DNA of 64,000 bases, taken from assembly GCF_003287875.1 (NCBI RefSeq), contig NZ_QMKK01000042.1, positions 1 to 64,000 on the forward strand, written 5' to 3'. This DNA comes from Martinezella tropici. Lineage in GTDB: Bacteria > Pseudomonadota > Alphaproteobacteria > Rhizobiales > Rhizobiaceae. The notes below the pieces were generated by a model that saw only the letters and a program-made list of their open reading frames with translations, was not told the origin of the DNA and did no database searches. Shown here in pieces: positions 17,370-27,238 of the stretch (positions are counted from its first letter, which is position 1; every line of letters begins with the position of its first letter). The translations under genes were made by a program, and so were the position numbers.

Positions 17370-18799
17370 GACGCCAGCACCCTGGAAAGCCCCTGCTGCG
17401 GCGGGAAGGGACGCAGGCGCGGGATGAACTGGCCGCGGCCGGGCTGCGACAGAACCTCGCCGTCGTTCCAGACGAGCTCGCCCCGCGAGATCGTCATGAC
17501 CGGCCAGCCGCGCACCGTCTGCCCCTCATAAGGGGTGTGATCGGTCGCGTGATGCAGCATGTCGTTGTTGATGGTGACGAGGCGATCCGGGTCCCAGATG
17601 GCGATATCGGCATCCGAGCCGACAGCGATCAGGCCCTTGCGCGGATAGAGGCCGAAGAGGCGCGCCGGCGCAGCAGAAGTCAGATCAACAAACTTCTGCA
17701 GCGACATGCGTCCGCCGTTGACGCCTGCCGAAAATAGCAGCGCCAGACGTGTCTCGATACCGGGGATGCCGTTCGGGATGCGGTTGAAGGGTGTGTCCGG
17801 CCCGCCGGCGATCTTGTCCGCGTAATTCCATGGCGAATGGTCGGATGAGAAGACCTCAAGCGTGCCGTCGAGAATGCCGCGCCAGATCTCCGGCTGGTGC
17901 GACTTGTCGCGTGGCGGCGGCGTGCACACGCATTTTGAGCCGGAGAGATCATGTGTGTCGATGTCTTCGGCCGAGAGGAAGAGATATTGCGGGCAAGTTT
18001 CGGCATAGATCGGCAGGCCTCGCGCCTTGGCGCGGCGGATTTCCTCGACTGCACCGCCGGCGGCGACATGGCTGACAAGGATCGGCGTTTCGACCAGTTC
18101 CGACAGGCTGATGGCGCGATAGGTCGCTTCGCGGTCGCCAATCTCCGAATGGGTCTTCTCGTGATAGCGCAGCTGCGTCTTGCGGGCGGCGATGAATTTT
18201 TCCGTTAGCCAGCGTATGCAGGCGTCGTTTTCCGCATGAACCATGACCATCGCGCCATGCGAGCGGGCGAGATCCAGTACGTTAAGAACCTCGTAGTCGT
18301 CGAGCTTCAACCCGTCATAGGTGAGATAGATCTTCATCGAGGTGCAGCCCTCGGCGATCAGCGCCGGGATTTCGTCGCACAACACCTCGGGCGAGGGATC
18401 ACCGACGATCAAATGAATCCCATAATCGATATGCGCCTTCGGCCGCGCCCGCTCGTGATAGTCCTCGACAATGTCGCGCAACGATTGGCCGCGCATCTGC
18501 ATGGCGAAGGGAACGACCGTGGTCGTGCCGCCGCACAGTGCGGAAAGCGTTCCCGTGTTGAAGTCGTCGGCGGTGGCCTTCCCTTCCCAGGGCTGCTGAT
18601 CCATGTGGCAATGGCTATCGACGCCGCCCGGCAGGACAAGCCTGTCCTCGGCCGAGATCTCGCTCTTGCCCTCGGGCAGACCCTTGGCGATGGCGGCGAA
18701 TTTGCCATCACGAATGCCGATATCGACTTCGCGTGTCTCACCCGGAAGCACGACGCGGCCGCCGCGAATGACGAGATCGAAGGGAACATCTTTGCTCAT
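17366..18799 (-). CDS. D-hydantoinase/dihydropyrimidinase
   Basis: A 477-residue cyclic amidohydrolase that opens hydantoin or dihydropyrimidine rings. Every metal ligand can be seen: His63 and His65 (DSHCHMD), carboxylated Lys156 (TSMKIYLTY), His188 (MVHAEN), His244 (VSHVAAGGA) and Asp320 (SSDHSPW). Length and motif spacing match the family. The ATG overlaps the MFS gene stop (ATGA). It is the most clearly functional ring-opening enzyme in the operon and therefore anchors the prediction that the pathway handles a cyclic ureide, hydantoin or pyrimidine-like compound. Confidence 0.93.
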   Translation of the reverse strand: MSKDVPFDLVIRGGRVVLPGETREVDIGIRDGKFAAIAKGLPEGKSEISAEDRLVLPGGVDSHCHMDQQPWEGKATADDFNTGTLSALCGGTTTVVPFAMQMRGQSLRDIVEDYHERARPKAHIDYGIHLIVGDPSPEVLCDEIPALIAEGCTSMKIYLTYDGLKLDDYEVLNVLDLARSHGAMVMVHAENDACIRWLTEKFIAARKTQLRYHEKTHSEIGDREATYRAISLSELVETPILVSHVAAGGAVEEIRRAKARGLPIYAETCPQYLFLSAEDIDTHDLSGSKCVCTPPPRDKSHQPEIWRGILDGTLEVFSSDHSPWNYADKIAGGPDTPFNRIPNGIPGIETRLALLFSAGVNGGRMSLQKFVDLTSAAPARLFGLYPRKGLIAVGSDADIAIWDPDRLVTINNDMLHHATDHTPYEGQTVRGWPVMTISRGELVWNDGEVLSQPGRGQFIPRLRPFPPQQGLSRVLAS

Positions 18800-20067
18800 T
18801 GGTTCACTCCGGAAGCAAGGCCATCGGGCGCCGCCTCCATAATTTGCGTGGCGGCTTTGCGCCGAAGGTTGAAACAGGCACCGACCGAAACCAGCGCGGC
18901 GCCGCTGCCGAGCATGATGAAAAGCGCATAGGGCGCGACGTAGTCCATGAGGCCGGCGGCAATTCCTGGGGTCAGGACATTGCCGATCGAATAGAGCAGC
19001 AACAGCCCGCCCGATGCCGACACCATGTGACGACTATCGATCTGCGAATTGGCAAAGGCGATGCCGACGGGATAGATCGTCAGGGCGGTCGCGCCGTAGA
19101 GGAAGAAAAGCACGAAGAGCAGCGGCACATAATGGTTCGCGAGCAGGATGACCGCCGCGCAGAGCGCTGCCGCAAGCATGCCCTGTACCAGCAGCATCCA
19201 GCGGCGGTCCAAGCGATCCGACAGCCAGCCGACCGGCGTCTGGGCCAGCATGCCGCCCATGCTGAACGCCGTCACCAGCCCAATCGTGGTCGATGCAGGA
19301 AGCGCGATCTTCGCGCCATAGAGCGGCGTCAACGCGAAGACGTTCATGTTGGTCATGCCCGCCTGAAAGACGGCGATGATCGTGACCGGGGCCAGAACGG
19401 CGAGCTTCCATAGGCCGTAACGCTGATCGGCCGCGGTGACATCTGTCTGCAGGGGGCGAACGGATCGCATCGGCAGTGCCGGCCAGGGACGTCCCACAAA
19501 CCGGCAATAGAGCGTGCCTGCCGTAATCGTCAGGGCTCCCATCAGGAAGAGGTGCGGCGAATGCGGGCCTGCGGCCTCGACCAGCAGTTGGCCGAAAAGC
19601 ACGGCGAGCGAGGTCATCATCATGTAAAGCGAGAAATAGGCGCCGCGATTGCGCTCATCGGCATAAAGATTGATCCAGCTCTCCGAGACCACGAAGAGGA
19701 CGGCCATCGAGAAACCGCTGAGAAAGCGCAGGACAAGCCAGACGGGCGTCGCCGCCGTTGCCATATAGCCGAAGCCGGCAAAGGTCGCGAGGAAGCTGAC
19801 CACCAGAAATGCGACGCGATGGCCGAGGCGGGCGACAAGAAGACGCGCCACAAGGCAGCCGGCGAGAAATCCGACGGGAAAGCCCGTCAGGAGAAGCTGA
19901 ACGACGCCAGGATCGATCCCGAGCTGGCTGAGCCTCAGCGAAACCGAGGTCGTCAGCAGGCTGTTTCCGGTGCCGATGACGCAGATCCCTACCATGACAG
20001 GCACCAGCGCGCGAAAACGCGGCGCCCTCTTCCAGAAGCTCGCCGCGATGGAGGTCTCGGAGCTCAT
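18796..20067 (-). CDS. Major facilitator superfamily transporter
   Basis: A 423-residue inner-membrane carrier with about twelve hydrophobic segments. The loop after segment 2 (VARLLVARLGHR) and the central loop WLSDRLDRRW match the MFS signature. Overlap with both neighbours by four bases places it between the ABC transporter and the hydantoinase, so it likely moves a related substrate, intermediate or product. I cannot say whether it imports or exports. Confidence 0.88.
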   Translation of the reverse strand: MSSETSIAASFWKRAPRFRALVPVMVGICVIGTGNSLLTTSVSLRLSQLGIDPGVVQLLLTGFPVGFLAGCLVARLLVARLGHRVAFLVVSFLATFAGFGYMATAATPVWLVLRFLSGFSMAVLFVVSESWINLYADERNRGAYFSLYMMMTSLAVLFGQLLVEAAGPHSPHLFLMGALTITAGTLYCRFVGRPWPALPMRSVRPLQTDVTAADQRYGLWKLAVLAPVTIIAVFQAGMTNMNVFALTPLYGAKIALPASTTIGLVTAFSMGGMLAQTPVGWLSDRLDRRWMLLVQGMLAAALCAAVILLANHYVPLLFVLFFLYGATALTIYPVGIAFANSQIDSRHMVSASGGLLLLYSIGNVLTPGIAAGLMDYVAPYALFIMLGSGAALVSVGACFNLRRKAATQIMEAAPDGLASGVNQ

Positions 20068-22160
20068 CCCTCCTCCCCCGTCACCGATGCATAGACCGGC
20101 AGTTCGGAGCGCAAACGATCTTTCTCGATATGGCAGGCGATCTGATGCGTCTCAGACATCTGCCGGATCGGCGGCGCGACCGCGTCGCAGATTCCGCCGA
20201 CCTTGCGATGACAGCGGGTGGCAAAGCGACAGCCTGCCGGCACGTTGACCGGGCTCGGCGTTTCGCCGGTCAGCCGTATCCGCTCACGCGTTGCCTCGTC
20301 GAGGTTGGGGCTGCGGATCGCAGAGATCAGCGCTTCGGTATAGGGATGCGTGCCGCCGCCGAAGACTTCTTCGACCGTGCCCTGTTCCATGACCTTGCCG
20401 AGATACATCACGACGACCTTGTCGGCGACATGCCGCACCAGCGCCAGATCGTGGCTGATGAAGAGCATCGTCGTGTGCTTTTCCTTCTGGATATCGAGAA
20501 GGAGTGTCACCACCGCCGCCTGCACGGAGACATCGAGTGCCGAAACCGGCTCGTCGGCAACGATCAGCGACGGATCGGCGGCAAAGGCGCGGGCGATCGC
20601 GATGCGCTGCTTCTGACCACCGGAGAGCTGGTTCGGCTTGCGGTCGGCGACCGCGGGCGACAAGCGCACCATTTCCAGAAGCTCGCGCACGCGCTCCTCG
20701 ATCGCCGCCTTGCCATTGCGAATGCCGAATTTCTTGATCGAACGGCGGATGGAAAAGGCGGCCGAATGCGAGGGATTGAGCGTGCTGTCCGGATTCTGGA
20801 AGATCATCTGGATCGATTGCAGCATGTTGCGCGGTCGCTGCCGCGCCTGCAGCTCGGCAATATTCTCGCCCGCCATGCGGATCGAGCCCGACGTCGCACT
20901 GTCCAAACCGGTAACGATGCGGGCAAGGGTCGATTTTCCGCAGCCGGACTCCCCAACGAGAGCGACGATCTCGGCCTTGCGCACGCCGAAGGAGACGGCC
21001 TCGTTGGCCTTGACGGTCTTGTCGGTGCCGATGCGGTAAAGCTTGGTGACGTCGGAGAGCGTGATTGCCTCTTCCTTCGGCGCGACCTGCCCGAGTTCCG
21101 CCGGCAGCCTTCCGACAGGCCGTTCCATGTTAGGCCAGCGGACGCAACGGACCAGATGGTCGGCGCCTGCCTCGGTCAGTGCGAGGCCCGGCCTGTCACA
21201 TAGGCCGGCGGTGAAGCCGGCACAACGAGGCGCGAAGAAGCAGCCTTCCGGCCGCTCCTGCGGCAGCGGAATATGGCCTGGGATGGCGGCGAGCGCGCGG
21301 CTGCGCTTGTCGCTGCCGATATTGGGAATGCAGTCGATCAACCCCTGCGTATAGGGGTGGCGCGGCCTGCGGAAGAGATCGCCGGTCTTGCCCTCCTCCA
21401 CCATCTCACCGGAATACATGATGCCGACGCGGTCGCAGGTTTCGGCGATCAGGCCAAGATTGTGCGAGATGAACAGAAGGCTGGTCGAATAGCGCCGGCG
21501 CAACTCGCCGATGAGGTCGATGACGGCCGCTTCGACTGTCACGTCGAGGCCTGTCGTCGGCTCGTCGAGCAGTAGCAGCGAGGGCCGCGCCAGAAGCGCC
21601 ATGGCAATGACGACGCGCTGTTGCTGGCCGCCGGACAATTGATGCGGATAACGCTTCAGCATGTCGCCGGCATCTGGCAGGCGGACGTCGTCGAGCATGG
21701 CAGCGGCCATTTCCATCGCTTCCGCCTTCGTCGAGCCAAGATGCAGCAAGGGCACTTCGGCAAGCTGCGATCCGATCGTCTTGACCGGATTCAGCGCGCT
21801 CATAGGGTCCTGATAGACCATGGCGATGCGCCGGCCGCGGATCGCCCGCAGCTGCTTTTCCCTGGCGCCGACGAGTTCGGCGCCATCGAAGCGGATGCTG
21901 CCGCCGGCGATCACGCCTGTGTTGCCAAGATAGCCCATGATCGCCATGGCCGTCGTGCTTTTGCCACAGCCGGACTCGCCGACGAGGCCGTAGCTCTCGC
22001 CCGGGCGGACGGAGAAAGAGAGATTCGGCACCGCGACCACTGTCTCACTCTTGCCGCGAAACTCGATCCTGAGATCCCTGATATCGAGTAGCGGTGCCAG
22101 ATCGGTGTTTGAAGCGTCGGGCATGGCGGCGCCTTGCAGGTTGGAGACGGACAGGTTCAT
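20064..22160 (-). CDS. Dipeptide-type ABC transporter ATPase, DppD-DppF fused
   Basis: Two peptide-transporter ATPases in one chain of 698 residues. The N-terminal half has Walker A GESGCGKST, signature SGGQQQR and DEPTTGLD, then the oligopeptide C-terminal zone with its cysteine pattern (CFFAPRC). The C-terminal half has a second GESGCGKST, SGGQKQR and DEPVSALD, ending with CRFATRCHRK. The ATG at 22160 overlaps the upstream permease stop (ATGA); a GTG at 22169 is also in frame. Fused DppD-DppF proteins are common. The protein powers the transporter made by the next three genes upstream. Confidence 0.93.
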   Translation of the reverse strand: MNLSVSNLQGAAMPDASNTDLAPLLDIRDLRIEFRGKSETVVAVPNLSFSVRPGESYGLVGESGCGKSTTAMAIMGYLGNTGVIAGGSIRFDGAELVGAREKQLRAIRGRRIAMVYQDPMSALNPVKTIGSQLAEVPLLHLGSTKAEAMEMAAAMLDDVRLPDAGDMLKRYPHQLSGGQQQRVVIAMALLARPSLLLLDEPTTGLDVTVEAAVIDLIGELRRRYSTSLLFISHNLGLIAETCDRVGIMYSGEMVEEGKTGDLFRRPRHPYTQGLIDCIPNIGSDKRSRALAAIPGHIPLPQERPEGCFFAPRCAGFTAGLCDRPGLALTEAGADHLVRCVRWPNMERPVGRLPAELGQVAPKEEAITLSDVTKLYRIGTDKTVKANEAVSFGVRKAEIVALVGESGCGKSTLARIVTGLDSATSGSIRMAGENIAELQARQRPRNMLQSIQMIFQNPDSTLNPSHSAAFSIRRSIKKFGIRNGKAAIEERVRELLEMVRLSPAVADRKPNQLSGGQKQRIAIARAFAADPSLIVADEPVSALDVSVQAAVVTLLLDIQKEKHTTMLFISHDLALVRHVADKVVVMYLGKVMEQGTVEEVFGGGTHPYTEALISAIRSPNLDEATRERIRLTGETPSPVNVPAGCRFATRCHRKVGGICDAVAPPIRQMSETHQIACHIEKDRLRSELPVYASVTGEEG

Positions 22161-23032
22161 GGCTTCCACGCCTCACGCATGCCATCGGCAAGAAGATTGA
22201 AACCGAGCACGAGACTGACAAGGGCGGCGGACGGAATGAGCGACATGAGCGGCCAGACATTGAGAACGGTGACGCTCTCCTTGACCATGCCGCCCCAGTC
22301 CGGATTCGGTGGCGGCAGACCGAGACCGAGAAAGCCGAGAATGCCGATGGTGATGATCGTATAACCGATGCGCAAGCAGGCATCGACGATGAGCAGGCTG
22401 CGACAGTTCGGCAGGAGCTCCACGAGCATGATGTAGAGCGTGCTTTCGGCTCTGAGCTTCGCTGCGGCGATATATTCTTGCTCCTTGAGGCTGAGAACGA
22501 GGCCGCGGGTGATGCGACCGATGCCCGGCGACGAGGCGATCGTCGTGGCGATGACGATATTGAGCACCGAGGGCCCGATATTGGCGATCAGGATCACGTA
22601 GATCACGAGAACAGGAAAGGCGAGCACGATGTCGGAGAAGCGGCTGATCAGCGCGTCGATCAAGCCGCTGTAGTAACCGGCCACCATGCCCATGGTGATG
22701 CCGACGATCATCGCCACAGCGACCGAAAGCGGCGCAACAAAGAGGACGGTGCGCGCACCGAAGATCAGGCGGGAGAGAACGTCTCGGCCGAGAATATCGG
22801 TGCCGAGCCAATGCGTGGCTGATGGAAAGGGATTGCCCATCGCCATCACGTCCGAATCCGTCGGAGACGGCAGCGGCAGGATGGGCGCGAGGGCGGCTGC
22901 GGCCACCCAGAAGACGACGAGGAACAGGCCGACGATGGCCGTCTTGGAATGAAAGATCCGCATCCAGCTCGGCCTCGCCGCGCGCTTGACACCCGTCACC
23001 TTTATCGCGGCAATATTGTCTTGGATTGCCAT
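22157..23032 (-). CDS. Dipeptide-type ABC transporter permease (DppC type)
   Basis: A 291-residue membrane protein with five to six hydrophobic segments, the GTDILGRDVLSRLIFGAR motif near residue 77 and a late coupling loop EQEYIAAAKLRAES. It is the DppC-type partner of the permease just upstream (3-base gap). The stop overlaps the ATPase start. The set SBP-DppB-DppC-DppDF makes one complete importer. Confidence 0.93.
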   Translation of the reverse strand: MAIQDNIAAIKVTGVKRAARPSWMRIFHSKTAIVGLFLVVFWVAAAALAPILPLPSPTDSDVMAMGNPFPSATHWLGTDILGRDVLSRLIFGARTVLFVAPLSVAVAMIVGITMGMVAGYYSGLIDALISRFSDIVLAFPVLVIYVILIANIGPSVLNIVIATTIASSPGIGRITRGLVLSLKEQEYIAAAKLRAESTLYIMLVELLPNCRSLLIVDACLRIGYTIITIGILGFLGLGLPPPNPDWGGMVKESVTVLNVWPLMSLIPSAALVSLVLGFNLLADGMREAWKP

Positions 23033-23035
23033 GGC

Positions 23036-24049
23036 TTACCTCACCCGGATGCGTGGATCGAGCAGCATGTAGCCGAGGTCGCCGAGCAGCTGCGTCGCGA
23101 CGGCGACGGCCACGGTGATCAGAGTCGCCGCCTCCAACGTCGCGATATCGCCGAAGAGGCTGGCATCGAGGATCAGCCGGCCAAAGCCCGGATAGGCAAA
23201 CACAAGCTCGGTGACGACAACACCGCTGATCAGGAAATTGATCTGCAGGAGAAGCACGGTGAAGGGAGCGATCATCGCATTTCGCAGCGCATGGCCGAGA
23301 ACCATGCGGCGGGTGCTCATGCCCTTTAGCACAGCGGTGCGGATATAGGGCCGCTCCATGACGCCGATCATCGAGACGCGGATCATGCGGGCGACATAGC
23401 CGAAATCGTAGATGACGAGCACGGCGACCGGCAGGACGAACTGATAGGGCACCGGCCATCCGCCGTCGCTGTTGAGCGGGCTCGTGCCTGGTAGGATAGG
23501 CCAGAGAATGACGAAGAGCGTTACCAGGAAGACACCCGATGCAAACTCGGGGATGGAGGTGAAGGTGATGCAGATGATCGAGAGCGTTCGATCGAGCACC
23601 CCTCCTTCCTTTAGCCCCGACAGGATGCCGAAGATGATCGACAGCGGCACGATGAGCATAAAGGCGAAGCCGGCCAGGATCGCGGTATTGCCCAGTCTGT
23701 TCCAGATCACGTCGTTGACTGGCAGCTTGTTCAGCGTCGAATAGCCGAAATTGCCGAAATATTGCGCCCCGCGTGGATCCGTGAAATTGAGGCCCGTGCT
23801 TGGATCCTGCAGCGGATCCGGAATGACGCCGACGAGCACGCCGAGCCAGCGACCATAGCGCACGAGCAGCGGATCATTCGCCTTCAGCTTTTCGGTCAGG
23901 ATATCGACCTGTTGCTGTGTGGCAAAGGGGCCGAGCGATTTTCGCGCCACGCTGCCGGGCGTAAATTCGCAGACAGCAAAGACCAGGAAGGATGCGCAAA
24001 GCATGGTGAGCAGCATCATGACCAGCCGTTTGAAAAGGAATTTCGACAT
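23036..24049 (-). CDS. Dipeptide-type ABC transporter permease (DppB type)
   Basis: A 337-residue membrane protein of the DppB/OppB type: an N-terminal membrane helix, a long periplasmic loop and a C-terminal block of five helices with the coupling motif RMIRVSMIGVMERPYIRTA. The ATG at 24049 gives the normal start MSKFLFKRLVMM; an in-frame upstream start at 24082 adds eleven unlikely residues. A 73-base gap with a strong hairpin separates it from the binding-protein gene. Confidence 0.92.
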   Translation of the reverse strand: MSKFLFKRLVMMLLTMLCASFLVFAVCEFTPGSVARKSLGPFATQQQVDILTEKLKANDPLLVRYGRWLGVLVGVIPDPLQDPSTGLNFTDPRGAQYFGNFGYSTLNKLPVNDVIWNRLGNTAILAGFAFMLIVPLSIIFGILSGLKEGGVLDRTLSIICITFTSIPEFASGVFLVTLFVILWPILPGTSPLNSDGGWPVPYQFVLPVAVLVIYDFGYVARMIRVSMIGVMERPYIRTAVLKGMSTRRMVLGHALRNAMIAPFTVLLLQINFLISGVVVTELVFAYPGFGRLILDASLFGDIATLEAATLITVAVAVATQLLGDLGYMLLDPRIRVR

Positions 24050-24086
24050 TGCACTCAGTCCGGTTTTCTCGCGGGCCTTCAAGGGA

Positions 24087-24110
24087 ATCGCCCGGCGGAA
24101 ACCGGGCGAT
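24087..24110 (-). other. Intercistronic hairpin after the peptide-binding protein
   Basis: ATCGCCCGG and CCGGGCGAT are perfect 9-base complements around a six-base loop, 13 bases after the binding-protein stop and before dppB. No T-run follows. This is the layout of RNA-stabilising or attenuating hairpins that raise binding-protein expression over the permeases. Confidence 0.6.
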
Positions 24111-24122
24111 CTGGCCGCTCGA

Positions 24123-25796
24123 TCAGGCGGAGATCGCGTATTGGTGCGCGAAGATGTACTGCGAAGGATGGAGCTCGAAGCCCTTGACCTTCTTGTCCAT
24201 CACGGTCGAGAAGACGCGCCAGAAGGGCTGAACGATCGGCCCGTCATCCTGCATGATCGCCTCGATCTTCGCCATGACCTTGCTGCGTTCCTTCGGATCA
24301 AGAATGCCCTCGGCCTGAGTCAGCAGCTGGTCGAATTCCGGATTGGCATAGTGGGATTCGTTCCAGGCGGCGTTCGAGCGATAGGCGAGCGACAGCGTCA
24401 TGATGGCGAGCGGACGGTGGCCCCAGGCCGTTAGGCTGAAAGGGGCGGAGGTCCAGACTTCCCAATATTGGGCGCTCGGCAGCGACTTGATGTTGATCTT
24501 GACGCCGATGTCGGCGAACTGCTGGGCGAGCACCTGTGCCGTGTTGAGCTCCCAGATAGGATCCGGACGCGTGACCATGTCGAATTCGAAGCCGTTGGGA
24601 TAGCCAGCGTCGGCCAGCAGCTTCTTGGCCTTGGCGATATCGCGCGGATATTTCGGCAACGCCGCATATTCCGGATGCGACGGGGCGACGTGGTGGTCTT
24701 CTGCCGGCGTGCCCGCGCCCAACAGGGACGTCTGGATAACCTTGTCGCGATCGATCGCAAAGCGCATGGCCTGACGTACGCGCTTATCCTTGAACTGCTC
24801 TACGTCAGGATGCATGCGGGCGACGACGGTCTGCGTCGTCTCTACCTTGTAGACCGCCACATGCGGGAAGTTCTTCATGGAGCTGATCTGCACGGCGTCA
24901 GCTTCCGACAGGCCGTCAACCTGCTTGGATGCCATGGCCGCGATGCCCGCCCCTGGATTGTCGCCGAGGTCAACGAATTCGAACGTTGCGAGATAGGGGC
25001 CGGTGCCCCAGTAGTCGGTGCGCGCCTTATATTTGGCAGCCTTGCCGACCGTGTATTCCGTCATCTCGAACGGGCCCGTGCCGTTGGCGTCAGGGCCAAA
25101 GGAGCCGTTGTCGGCCGGATCGAGGATGAACATCGGGTAGTGATAGAGGTGTTCGGGAACGGCGATCTGCGGCGCGAAGCAGTTGAGGCGAACCGTGTAG
25201 TCGTCGACCTTCTCGATCGCATTGTCGGCCCAAAGCTTGCTCGACTTTTTCGGATTGCCCTTGTCGTCCTTCTCGCCACCGTCATATTCCTGGACGAGAT
25301 AGCCGGTAAAGAGGCCAAGAACAGACGAGCCGACCTTCGGGTCGCTGACACGCTTCAGGTTCCAGACAACGTCGTCGGCGTTGAGCTCACGGCCGCCCAT
25401 GCGCCACTTGACACCCTTGCGAACATGCAGCGTCCAGGTCTTCAGGTCGTCGCTGACATCCCATTTTTCGAGAAGGTAGGGATGGGTGATGTTGTTGCGG
25501 TCGGTGAAGGTCAGGTATTCGCAGACCTGGCGGATGACATTCGACTTCTCGGCGAAGTCAGCCAGATGTGGATCCTTGATTTCCATGCAGCGCATGCCAA
25601 TGCGCAGGTTGCCGCCCTTCGGCATGTCGTCGGCCTTGGCTTCGCCGAAAGGCTGTGCAAGGCCGGCGAGCGAATAGGCCGCGGCAGCTGAGAGGCCGAG
25701 AAGCGTCGACTTGCGCAGGAAGTCCCGGCGGTTGATGCTGCCGTCCGAAAGGTCCTTGATAAGCGTCGGAATATAGGAATGCTGATTCTTGTCCAC
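24123..25796 (-). CDS. Peptide/opine-type ABC binding protein with a Tat signal
   Basis: A 557-residue periplasmic binding protein of the dipeptide/oligopeptide family (SBP_bac_5). The N-terminus carries [13 protein letters not shown], a twin-arginine export motif, about 20 residues in, followed by a hydrophobic segment and an Ala-rich cleavage region. Family landmarks include [13 protein letters not shown] early on, [10 protein letters not shown], and [17 protein letters not shown] 25796 is preceded by AGGAGAG. It heads the long minus-strand operon, so expression of the whole pathway likely starts in the 250 bases before it. Confidence 0.92.
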   Translation of the reverse strand: MDKNQHSYIPTLIKDLSDGSINRRDFLRKSTLLGLSAAAAYSLAGLAQPFGEAKADDMPKGGNLRIGMRCMEIKDPHLADFAEKSNVIRQVCEYLTFTDRNNITHPYLLEKWDVSDDLKTWTLHVRKGVKWRMGGRELNADDVVWNLKRVSDPKVGSSVLGLFTGYLVQEYDGGEKDDKGNPKKSSKLWADNAIEKVDDYTVRLNCFAPQIAVPEHLYHYPMFILDPADNGSFGPDANGTGPFEMTEYTVGKAAKYKARTDYWGTGPYLATFEFVDLGDNPGAGIAAMASKQVDGLSEADAVQISSMKNFPHVAVYKVETTQTVVARMHPDVEQFKDKRVRQAMRFAIDRDKVIQTSLLGAGTPAEDHHVAPSHPEYAALPKYPRDIAKAKKLLADAGYPNGFEFDMVTRPDPIWELNTAQVLAQQFADIGVKINIKSLPSAQYWEVWTSAPFSLTAWGHRPLAIMTLSLAYRSNAAWNESHYANPEFDQLLTQAEGILDPKERSKVMAKIEAIMQDDGPIVQPFWRVFSTVMDKKVKGFELHPSQYIFAHQYAISA

Positions 25797-26048
25797 GAGG
25801 ATGCTCTCCTAGTTCGTGCAAACTGTTCCCGTTATTGTCTGAATGCGAAGCGGAGCGGGTCTCCCGCCGCTTCGGCCTGCGCGGATCTAATGTCCGTTTT
25901 CGCCGTCGAGACCAAATCTAGAGGCAATACGAATGCGACAGAATGCATTCATCCGACATGAAATATGCGCCAGGCGACATATTGCTGCATTGCACCAATA
26001 ACGATGTCCGTCGATCGGAAAGACAGGCAGAAATTGCAGCTGTGCCGA

Positions 26049-27050
26049 TCAGGCGCGGCGCGTGGCGGCAGGGCTTTCCTTGAAGTGCTGGCGGTAAAAT
26101 CGGCTGAAATGAGACGGCGATTCGTAGCCGCAGACGCCGGCGATATCGGAGACGCTGAGATCGGTGTGGATCAACAGTTCCTTGGCCCGCGCCATGCGCA
26201 GGTCGATGTAGAACTGCGACGGGCTTTTGCTGAGATGTGTGCGAAACAATCGCTCCAGCTGGCGCGGCGAGACCTTGACGCTTGCAGCAAGCTCCGCGAT
26301 TTCGATAGGTTCCGACAAGCTGCTTTCCATCCGACGGATGACGAAACCGAGCTTGGCGTTCCTGATACCAAAACGGTCCTCCGGCACCATGCGCTGAACG
26401 TCGTTCTGGCGACGCATGCGGGGATGATTGAACTGGTCGGAAATCTGCTCTGCAAGGTCGCGACCCTCGATCGCGGCGATTAGGTAAAGCATCATGTCCA
26501 GCGTGACGGTGCCACCGGAGGACGTAATCAGGCGGCCATCGACGGAGAAGATATCATCCGTCGCCAAGCAATTGGGAAACTCGCTTCGAAACGACGGCAG
26601 CGATTCCCAATGTATGGCGCAGCGGCGCCCCTCGAGCAGCCCGGCCCTCGCCAGATAGAATACGGCGGTGCTCACGCCGCCGAGAACACAGCCCTCGGAA
26701 TAGACGCGGCGTAGCCAGGAAAACAGCGCCGGATCGTAACTCTCAGTGTAATTGACGCCGGCGCAGACGAAGAGAATATCGCATTTCGGAGCCTGCGCCA
26801 TCGCATAGTCCACTGGGAAGGCCAGCCCGCTGCTCGACCTCGCCTGCTTGCCCTCGGCCGAGATTAGGACCCATTCGAAGGCCTTACGCTTGAGCAGGCG
26901 GTTTCCCTGGCGCAATGAATCCAGTGCCGCCGAAAAGGTCATCAGCGGATAATCGGGCGCCAGGAAGAAGCCGATACGCACCGGCCGCTCGCTATGTTTC
27001 AGCTGTCCAAAAGAAAAGGATTGTCGCGTCATTTCCCAACCGTATTGCAT
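26049..27050 (-). CDS. GlxA-family transcriptional regulator (DJ-1/PfpI plus AraC domains)
   Basis: A 333-residue regulator. Residues about 25-190 form a DJ-1/PfpI amidotransferase-like sensor (VRIGFFLAPDYPLMTFS, then CDILFVCAGVNY). The C-terminal third is an AraC-type DNA-binding domain ending IAGVCGYESPSHFSRFYRQHF. GlxA relatives control quaternary amine, amino acid or choline genes in rhizobia. It lies between the two amide clusters, 252 bases upstream of the binding-protein gene at 25796 and in the same direction, so that operon is a likely target. An alternative start is ATG 27032. Confidence 0.88.
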   Translation of the reverse strand: MQYGWEMTRQSFSFGQLKHSERPVRIGFFLAPDYPLMTFSAALDSLRQGNRLLKRKAFEWVLISAEGKQARSSSGLAFPVDYAMAQAPKCDILFVCAGVNYTESYDPALFSWLRRVYSEGCVLGGVSTAVFYLARAGLLEGRRCAIHWESLPSFRSEFPNCLATDDIFSVDGRLITSSGGTVTLDMMLYLIAAIEGRDLAEQISDQFNHPRMRRQNDVQRMVPEDRFGIRNAKLGFVIRRMESSLSEPIEIAELAASVKVSPRQLERLFRTHLSKSPSQFYIDLRMARAKELLIHTDLSVSDIAGVCGYESPSHFSRFYRQHFKESPAATRRA

Positions 27051-27238
27051 GCCAAAGCCACCGCCTACAGTCTCGATTGATCAATCATCGCGACAGGTCA
27101 GAAACATCCGATCCAAACAGTGAACATAAGCCATATATTGAATGTCCGATCCGGATTGCTGATCAGAACGAACGCCATGCCCAAAAGACAGAATGCCCGC
27201 TGTTTTTGTTTCCCAAGGGCATATCGAGTTTCTCTTGC

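Noticed and set aside
24468..25691. Antisense frame over the Tat-exported binding protein
   Set aside because: A shadow frame in high-GC DNA; the coding evidence is on the minus strand.
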